Of a stretch of DNA of 29,706 bases, positions 24,242-29,706 are shown one piece after another (the stretch's first letter is position 1; every line of letters starts with the position of its first letter). Under the pieces are notes generated by a model. The model saw only the letters and a program-made list of their open reading frames with translations, searched no databases and was not told the origin of the DNA. The translations under genes were made by a program, and so were the position numbers. Origin of the DNA: JBLIKP01 sp047635375 (GTDB taxonomy: Bacteria > Bacteroidota > Bacteroidia > Sphingobacteriales > Sphingobacteriaceae); assembly GCA_047635375.1 (NCBI GenBank), contig JBLIKP010000021.1, positions 1-29,706 on the forward strand, in the 5' to 3' direction.

Positions 24242-24251
24242 TTAATGACCA

Positions 24252-24259
24252 CATATTTG
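24252..24259 (+). promoter_or_regulatory. Putative -7 element (CATATTTG) for the GLPGLI operon
   Basis: CATATTTG, followed by C, differs from TAnnTTTG at one base and lies 39 nt before the start codon at 24299. The -33 position is AT-rich without a clear TTTG. Confidence 0.4.
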
Positions 24260-24298
24260 CTTTCAATAAATTTAGAATAACCTTAAAAAAATATAATA

Positions 24299-25057
24299 AT
24301 GAAATCATTTTTGACTCTGCTATTGACAGTTTTCACTTTAAACGGATTTGCGCAAAACCTTGAAGGAAAAATCAATTACGAAATTAAGCGCACCATGAAT
24401 TTCGACGATTCACGTTTTTCAGAAATGCCCAAAGACATGCGTGATAGAATTAAAGAGCGTATGGAAAAAATGGGGAACGCCAAGAAAGTGCTTGAGTTTA
24501 ATCGCGCGGCAACTGTTTACCGCGCTTATGACCCGGCAAAAGATGCCAAGGACGATAGCGAGTGGGAAGATAATGCTGATGGTGGCAGAGGCTGGAGAAT
24601 GATGGGTGCGAAAACCATTACCCATTACTCTGTAGAAAAGAGTGTAATCACCGAGCAACGTGAGTTCATGGATAAACAATTCCTAATCAAGGACGAAAGT
24701 CGTGGTGACGGTTGGAAGTTAACTGGAAAAATGGAGGCTATTTTAGGCTACCCTTGCCAAGAAGCAACAACTATGATGAATGATACCGTACCTGTTGTGG
24801 CTTGGTTTTGTCCTTCTATCCCAGTTTCATCTGGTCCAGAAGGCTATAACGGTTTGCCTGGAATGATACTAAAACTAGACTATAACAACAGCGAGCTTAT
24901 CGCTGAAGCAATTACCCTAGAAGACATAAAAATTAATGCCGACGATCTTGAACAACCTAATAAAGGCAAGAAAGTAACGCGTGAAGAATTTACTGCCATC
25001 GTCAAAGAAAAGACCGACGAGATGCGCAAGATGGGTGGCGGTGGTTTCCGTCGTTAA
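24299..25057 (+). CDS. GLPGLI-family secreted protein
   Basis: The 252-residue protein has a Sec signal peptide (about 1-18, ending GFAQ) and the family hallmark EGYNGLPGMILKLDYNN near residue 188, preceded by the cysteine-containing segment LGYPCQEATTMMNDTVPVVAWFCPSIP typical of GLPGLI proteins (shown here only in part: the two Cys may form a disulfide). The C-terminus is basic and Gly-rich (KMGGGGFRR). GLPGLI proteins are Bacteroidota-specific, exported, and of unknown function; they are often encoded next to a TonB-receptor-like outer-membrane barrel, as here, 22 nt before the barrel gene. It is the first gene of a four-gene operon with a LytS/LytTR signalling pair. Confidence 0.9.
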   Translation: MKSFLTLLLTVFTLNGFAQNLEGKINYEIKRTMNFDDSRFSEMPKDMRDRIKERMEKMGNAKKVLEFNRAATVYRAYDPAKDAKDDSEWEDNADGGRGWRMMGAKTITHYSVEKSVITEQREFMDKQFLIKDESRGDGWKLTGKMEAILGYPCQEATTMMNDTVPVVAWFCPSIPVSSGPEGYNGLPGMILKLDYNNSELIAEAITLEDIKINADDLEQPNKGKKVTREEFTAIVKEKTDEMRKMGGGGFRR

Positions 25058-25079
25058 TCAATAATTAAACAAAAATAGT

Positions 25080-27845
25080 GTGAGAAATTTATTTTTATTA
25101 GCCCTTCTTTCTGTGGTTTCCTTTGCTGCTTCGGCCCAAGGGAAAAGTAAAGTTACAGGAAGTGTTTCTGGAAAAGGCGAGCCTCTTCCCTACGTGACAG
25201 TGATCATGCTTAAAAGCTCTGATTCAACCATCGCGCAATTTACCACGACCAACAATAAAGGTGCATTTACCATTTCAGGTGTTGAGAACGCCGAGTATAT
25301 CGTGCAGCTGTCTTTCATGGGATACCAAGCCTTCTCGCAGAAGCTTGACCTAAAGGTCGACCTAAACTTGGGTGAGCTTGTAATGGAAGAAAAAAAGTTC
25401 GACTTGGACGAGGTAACGATAGATGAAGAAATGATTCCTATCCGCCTTAAAGGCGATACCCTAGAGTATAATGCAAAGGCGTTTAAAGTTCAGCCTAATG
25501 CAAGTGTAGAGGAACTGTTGAAAAGACTTCCAGGTATGGAAGTCGACAAAGACGGAAACTTAAAGGCTCAAGGTGAACAGGTACAACGTGTGTTGGTGGA
25601 CGGGAAAGAATTCTTCGGAAACGATCCAAAACTTGCTACAAAAAACCTTCCGGCAGATGCCATTGACAAGGTACAGGTTTTTGATAAAATGAGCGACATG
25701 GCCGATTTCTCTGGAATCGACGATGGGAATAGAACAAAGACCATTAACCTTACTTTAAAGGAAGGAAAGAAAAACGGTTACTTCGGAAAAGCAACAGCAG
25801 GATACGGCTTTCCTGACGATAAATTTGAAGGAACTTTTTCTTTAAACCAGTTCAACGATAAAACGCAGATTTCAGCGATTGGAATGGGGAATAATATTAA
25901 CGACCCGGGATTTTCGATTTCCGACTATGTGAATTTCGCCGGCGGATTTAGAAATTTATTGCAAAGCGGACTGGCTTCTTTTAATAACGGTTCGCCTTCT
26001 TTCGCTTTAGGCGGAAGTAATAATGATGGAGTAAACACCACCTTTGGAGGAGGGATAAATTTCAATCACGAATTTTCAAAAAAGACTAAATTTACGAGCA
26101 GTTACTTCGTGAACTACCTTTCTAACGAATTGATTTCAGAATCGTCGAAATTGTATTTCAACAACGACAGAAATTTCGATTCTGAAGAATCTTCAAATAA
26201 CGTAACCACAAACATCAACAATAGATTTAACTATCGCCTTGACCACGATGTGAGCAAACAGCAGGAGTATAAATTCAGCGGAAACGTGAGTTACAACGAT
26301 GCTGATGTTATCCAAGAATCTATTCAAAGGAGTTTCAATGCTAATGATTCTGTAGTAAACAGTTCTGACCTTAATAATGTGGGCATAGGAACTCAACTTA
26401 GTGGTGAAAATAATTTAACCTATCGGCGTAAGCTGGCAAAAGAAGGTAGAATTGTTGTTGCCGATGTGGATTTTGATTTCAACAAAGAGGATAAATCAAT
26501 TTTCCTTGAAGGGATAAATACGTTTGCGGGAAATCAAGACACCTTGAATCAAAATCAGTTTAATATCAATAACACATTAAAATATGGCGGTGAAGTAAGA
26601 TATGTCGAGCCACTAGGAAGAGGTCGTTATTTAGAAGGAACGGTGATGCACCGCGAGACAAAATCAATCTTCGACAAAACCTTCATCGATATTGATCCTG
26701 ACACGCAAGAAGAAATAAGAAACGATTCTTTAAGTACAGGGTATGAAAATACTTACAAGTACGATAAGGGCGGGTTAAACTTCAAACTGAGCCGTGAAAA
26801 GTACAATGTTACTGTTGGGTTAGCCGCACAGCAAAGCGCGCTGAATGGCCAAATAGAGGGCGCTGATACTGCATTTACAAAATCGTTCTTTAACGTGCTG
26901 CCGGTTTTTAGAATGGACTACCGTTTTAAGAACAGCAAGCGTGTAAATTTTAGTTATAACGGAGGAGTTAACGAGCCAAGTATGCAGCAGTTACAGCCGG
27001 TGGTTGATAACAGTAATCCACTTCAAATTTCGGTGGGTAACCCAGATTTAATAGCCGAATATTCGCATACCGCGAACATGAGGTATATCTATTTTAGCCA
27101 GTTTTCTTTTACAAGCTTTTTTGCTAATTTGAGAGGAACGTACACTAAAGATAAAATTTCGAATTCCATCGCTGTGGATGAAGATTTTAGACAGGTTATT
27201 CGTCCGGTTAATGTCGATAATGACTACAATTTAACGGGTAATGTGAGCTTCAGTTCTCCAATTAGAAAGTTGAAAGTAACCCCTAGTTTGGGATTAACCT
27301 CGACCTATAACAAAGGTGTTTCAGTAGTAAATGGAATTGATAACCTTACTGATCGATATGTGAACACAATTACGGCAAGTTTAAGTAATCGTCAAAAAGA
27401 CAATATCGATGTAACTGTAGGGACAAGATTGAGCAGTAATCAAACAGTTTATTCTGAGAGTAATCGCGGGGATCAAAATTTTATCACGAGCAATTATTAC
27501 ACAGATTTTACTTGGTTTATTATTGACGGATTAAACTTAACCACCTCCTTTGATTATACGATTTATACGGGTAGCGGATTGGTAGGTACAGAAGCCGTTC
27601 CTCTTTGGAATGCCGAAATATCAAAAGTGGTATTCAAGAGTCAAAAAGGTCAGGTTAAATTTAAAGTTTACGATATTTTGGGACAGAACAGAGCGTTCCA
27701 ACAGTCTAGTACTTTTAACTACGTTCAAGAGTCTACAACAAACATCCTAGACCGTTATTTCATGCTTTCATTCACTTATTCTCTTTCAGGATTTAAGAGT
27801 GAAGGGAATAGCATGTTTAGGTTCATGGGTAGCGGAAGAAGATAA
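25080..27845 (+). CDS. Outer-membrane beta-barrel protein, TonB-receptor-like, with carboxypeptidase-regulatory domain
   Basis: The protein has 921 residues and a GTG start (the best in-frame choice, since the signal peptide MRNLFLLALLSVVSFAASAQ begins there). Residues about 22-110 form a carboxypeptidase-D regulatory-like Ig fold (KVTGSVSGKGEPLPYVTVIM). A plug-like region follows (about 120-230; VEELLKRLPGMEVDKDGNL, RVLVDGKEFFGNDP, INLTLKEGKKNGYFGKATAG). The remaining ~690 residues alternate in beta-strand fashion and form the barrel (GKATAGYGFPDDKFEGTFSL onward). It resembles the outer-membrane beta-barrel family that accompanies GLPGLI proteins rather than a SusC; no SusD is adjacent. Substrate is unknown. 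Its gene is followed after 2 nt by the LytS-type kinase. Confidence 0.9.
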   Translation: MRNLFLLALLSVVSFAASAQGKSKVTGSVSGKGEPLPYVTVIMLKSSDSTIAQFTTTNNKGAFTISGVENAEYIVQLSFMGYQAFSQKLDLKVDLNLGELVMEEKKFDLDEVTIDEEMIPIRLKGDTLEYNAKAFKVQPNASVEELLKRLPGMEVDKDGNLKAQGEQVQRVLVDGKEFFGNDPKLATKNLPADAIDKVQVFDKMSDMADFSGIDDGNRTKTINLTLKEGKKNGYFGKATAGYGFPDDKFEGTFSLNQFNDKTQISAIGMGNNINDPGFSISDYVNFAGGFRNLLQSGLASFNNGSPSFALGGSNNDGVNTTFGGGINFNHEFSKKTKFTSSYFVNYLSNELISESSKLYFNNDRNFDSEESSNNVTTNINNRFNYRLDHDVSKQQEYKFSGNVSYNDADVIQESIQRSFNANDSVVNSSDLNNVGIGTQLSGENNLTYRRKLAKEGRIVVADVDFDFNKEDKSIFLEGINTFAGNQDTLNQNQFNINNTLKYGGEVRYVEPLGRGRYLEGTVMHRETKSIFDKTFIDIDPDTQEEIRNDSLSTGYENTYKYDKGGLNFKLSREKYNVTVGLAAQQSALNGQIEGADTAFTKSFFNVLPVFRMDYRFKNSKRVNFSYNGGVNEPSMQQLQPVVDNSNPLQISVGNPDLIAEYSHTANMRYIYFSQFSFTSFFANLRGTYTKDKISNSIAVDEDFRQVIRPVNVDNDYNLTGNVSFSSPIRKLKVTPSLGLTSTYNKGVSVVNGIDNLTDRYVNTITASLSNRQKDNIDVTVGTRLSSNQTVYSESNRGDQNFITSNYYTDFTWFIIDGLNLTTSFDYTIYTGSGLVGTEAVPLWNAEISKVVFKSQKGQVKFKVYDILGQNRAFQQSSTFNYVQESTTNILDRYFMLSFTYSLSGFKSEGNSMFRFMGSGRR

Positions 27846-27847
27846 TC

Positions 27848-28903
27848 ATGCATATCTCTAAAAAACAACTGGCACAAGGGTTACTTCACGTAATCCCTTG
27901 GCTAGTTTTACTTTTCGTTTCAGTTAATTCATTAGGTGGTCGCGGGCAAGCCGATCCTAATTTTGTGACACGTGGATTAATTTCCATGACACTTATGGTG
28001 GGTGCATTTTACTTGAATTATTCAATTTTAATTCCCCGGTTTTTATTCAAGAGAAAAATAAGGAATTACGTTTTCGCGACGATTTTTGGGCTTTTAGGAG
28101 TGGTGGTTTTAACGGTTTTAATTAACCATTTAACCTTCCCCCCAGAATTCATGCACGGAGGTAAAAAGATAGAAGTGACCGCTCAATTTTGGTTGAGACA
28201 GTCGGTTTTTGTGTTTTTTAGAACCCTTATGTTATTTGCAATTGGCCTTGCAGCACGCATGACTTCAAGGTGGCTTTCGGAAGAGAAAAGTATGCAAGAG
28301 ATTAAGGAAGAGCAATTAAAAACTGAGCTATCATTGTTGAAAAATCAGCTTAATCCGCACTTCTTTTTCAATACCCTAAATAGTATTTATTCACTCACCG
28401 AAACCGAGCCCAAAAAAGCACAGGAGGTAACGCATAAGCTTTCAAAATTGATGCGTTATTTCTTATACGAAACAGAAAAAACGCCTACCGTAACTTTGGG
28501 TAGAGAGGTGAAATTTTTAAATACTTATTTGGATTTAATGCGTGTTCGGATTAATCAAAAAGTAATCATCGAATCTGATTTTTGCCCCGAAACGGATTCC
28601 GCCAAATTACCTGCCCTACTCTTTATTCCATTTGTAGAAAATGCTTTTAAGCACGGCTTAAGCTTAGTGGAAGAATGTGTCATTAAATTTTCGCTTTCGC
28701 GGAAGGATAATCAAGTGTTGTTTACTTCATCAAACCCTATTCCTAAGGTAGTGGATAGTTTAAAGGAAGAAGGCGGACTAGGACTTGTTAATATTAATCG
28801 AAGGTTAGTATTGTTATTTGGGAAGAAAAATTACGAACTTCAAATTAATAACGACGGGCAAATTTATTCCGTCAAGTTAACTTTGAATTTGGATGAAGAT
28901 TAG
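27848..28903 (+). CDS. LytS/YehU-type sensor histidine kinase
   Basis: The 351-residue protein has four predicted membrane helices (about 13-30, 40-58, 75-95, 115-137) with little periplasmic sequence, so it probably senses through the membrane or a partner. The cytosolic part is a His_kinase domain: LLKNQLNPHFFFNTLNSIYSL with phosphoacceptor His171, and an ATPase N box FIPFVENAFKHG and G box GGLGLVNINRRL. It lies 2 nt after the barrel gene and its stop overlaps the LytTR gene by 11 nt, showing translational coupling. The LytTR protein is its likely partner, and the shared operon suggests the pair responds to or controls the GLPGLI/barrel genes; that is inference. Confidence 0.94.
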   Translation: MHISKKQLAQGLLHVIPWLVLLFVSVNSLGGRGQADPNFVTRGLISMTLMVGAFYLNYSILIPRFLFKRKIRNYVFATIFGLLGVVVLTVLINHLTFPPEFMHGGKKIEVTAQFWLRQSVFVFFRTLMLFAIGLAARMTSRWLSEEKSMQEIKEEQLKTELSLLKNQLNPHFFFNTLNSIYSLTETEPKKAQEVTHKLSKLMRYFLYETEKTPTVTLGREVKFLNTYLDLMRVRINQKVIIESDFCPETDSAKLPALLFIPFVENAFKHGLSLVEECVIKFSLSRKDNQVLFTSSNPIPKVVDSLKEEGGLGLVNINRRLVLLFGKKNYELQINNDGQIYSVKLTLNLDED

Positions 28904-29585
28904 ATGTGTCACCGTTGATGATGAGCCGCCAGCGTTAAGCTTGATTTCAAGCTACGTTAAGAAAACCCCATTTTTATTGCTGGAGGGCGAGTTCAATAAC
29001 CCAATTGAGGCATTAGATTTTATTAAGAAGGAAGACGTTCAAATGGTGTTTTTGGACATCAGAATGCCCAACCTTACAGGTATGGATTTAGCCCGCCAAT
29101 TGCCAGAATCGACTCGTATTGTCTTCACCACCGCTTATGAAGAATATGCCTTGGAAGGATATAAAGTAAGTGCGCTTGACTACTTGGTTAAGCCATTTAA
29201 TTATGAAGAATTTCTGGCTTCCGCCGAAAAGGCAAAAGAATATTTTGATCTACTTTTAGGGGCTAATAAAGGCAAGAATTTCTTCTTCGTAAAAGCCGAC
29301 TATAAACTTCACAAAGTAATTTTTAACGAAATCCGTTTTGTCGAAAATGTCAAAGATTACGTGAAGATCCATTTAAAAGATGGGACATTTTTAATGTCAC
29401 TAATGAACCTAAAAGATGTGGAAGAAACCCTCCCCGATTTTTTCATGAAAGTTCACCGATCTTATTTGGTAAATCTCAATGAAATCTCCAAAGTAGAAAA
29501 AGGAAAAATCAAATTTTATGACCATGAAATCCCCGTTTCAGATTCGTTTAAAGATCAATTTAATGAATTCCTTAAGTCGAAATAA
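28893..29585 (+). CDS. LytTR-family response regulator
   Basis: The 230-residue regulator has a receiver domain (about 3-118) with Asp9-Asp10, phosphoacceptor Asp55 (MVFLDIRMPNLTG), and Lys in DYLVKPF, followed by a LytTR DNA-binding domain (about 135-230; FFFVKADYKLHKVIFNEI, VKIHLKDGTFLMS, FMKVHRSYLVNLNEISKVEK). All key residues are present. The start ATG overlaps the kinase gene end by 11 nt. Binding sites cannot be predicted here; the promoter region of the operon (24240-24298) is the first place to look for autoregulation. Ends 3 nt before a convergent gene's stop. Confidence 0.95.
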   Translation: MKIRCVTVDDEPPALSLISSYVKKTPFLLLEGEFNNPIEALDFIKKEDVQMVFLDIRMPNLTGMDLARQLPESTRIVFTTAYEEYALEGYKVSALDYLVKPFNYEEFLASAEKAKEYFDLLLGANKGKNFFFVKADYKLHKVIFNEIRFVENVKDYVKIHLKDGTFLMSLMNLKDVEETLPDFFMKVHRSYLVNLNEISKVEKGKIKFYDHEIPVSDSFKDQFNEFLKSK

Positions 29586-29588
29586 GGC

Positions 29589-29706
29589 TTAATTAGTAAT
29601 TGAAACTACACCTTTAATGGACTCTGTCCTACCGTCGGTGAAAGTTACAGACCCAGTATATGGGTATGCTCCAATAATTTTAGCGGCATCTGCATTTGGT
29701 CTCCAT
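29589..29706 (-). CDS. C-terminal end of an unknown protein (runs off the window)
   Basis: A minus-strand open frame enters from the window edge and ends at TAA (29591-29589). It encodes WRPNADAAKIIGAYPYTGSV, then TFTDGRTESIKGVVSITN. I do not recognise the family; the short Thr/Val/Gly-rich end suggests a beta-structured protein. It converges with the LytTR gene 3 nt apart, so no independent terminator fits between them. Confidence 0.5.
   Translation of the reverse strand, partial: WRPNADAAKIIGAYPYTGSVTFTDGRTESIKGVVSITN

Overview
The window looks like chromosomal DNA of a Bacteroidota bacterium, most likely a member of the Flavobacteriales. The evidence is: TAnnTTTG-type -7 promoter elements, few Shine-Dalgarno sequences, a PorZ-like type IX secretion component, a T9SS type A sorting domain, a GLPGLI-family protein, a CarboxypepD_reg/outer-membrane barrel protein, LytS/LytTR pairs and lipoboxes typical of that phylum. 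Base composition is moderately AT-rich. No phage, IS transposase or CRISPR array is visible.

Layout. (1) 1-1.3 kb: the 5' part of an AsmA-like gene on the minus strand, then a tRNA-Val(UAC) with a good promoter and terminator, followed by a 23-nt relic resembling the tRNA D-arm. (2) 1.3-3.1 kb: an orphan gene, a secreted cupin and an MbnP-like lipoprotein. (3) 3.2-7.6 kb: a compact three-gene unit made of an S9-family peptidase-like lipoprotein whose catalytic Ser and His are both replaced, a two-membrane-segment histidine kinase and an OmpR-type response regulator, closed by a strong terminator. (4) 7.58-10.4 kb: a gene-free stretch of about 580 nt with palindromes and inverted repeats, then a T9SS cargo protein. 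This cargo gene is bracketed by a 45-bp direct repeat (44/45 identical) that is the duplicated 3' end of the neighbouring UbiA-like gene. (5) 10.3-17.0 kb, minus strand: UbiA-like membrane protein, metallophosphoesterase, OmpA-type lipoprotein, polysaccharide deacetylase, recO and porZ. (6) 17.2-23.1 kb: an RND/MMPL transporter, a decayed small lipoprotein, and a UvrD-type helicase with a C-terminal PD-(D/E)XK nuclease and a four-Cys Fe-S staple. (7) 23.1-24.2 kb, minus strand: a corA magnesium transporter pseudogene with three lesions, and the tail of another gene just upstream. (8) 24.3-29.6 kb: a tight four-gene operon of GLPGLI protein, outer-membrane barrel protein, LytS-type kinase and LytTR regulator. 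The 3' end of a further minus-strand gene closes the window.

The best candidates for undescribed biology are the two regulatory units. In one, a catalytically dead S9 'peptidase' lipoprotein is co-encoded with a two-component system, which suggests a sensory rather than proteolytic role. In the other, a GLPGLI/outer-membrane barrel pair shares an operon with its probable LytS/LytTR signalling pair. The repeat-flanked T9SS cargo gene and the cluster of decaying genes around the helicase show that the locus has been rearranged.
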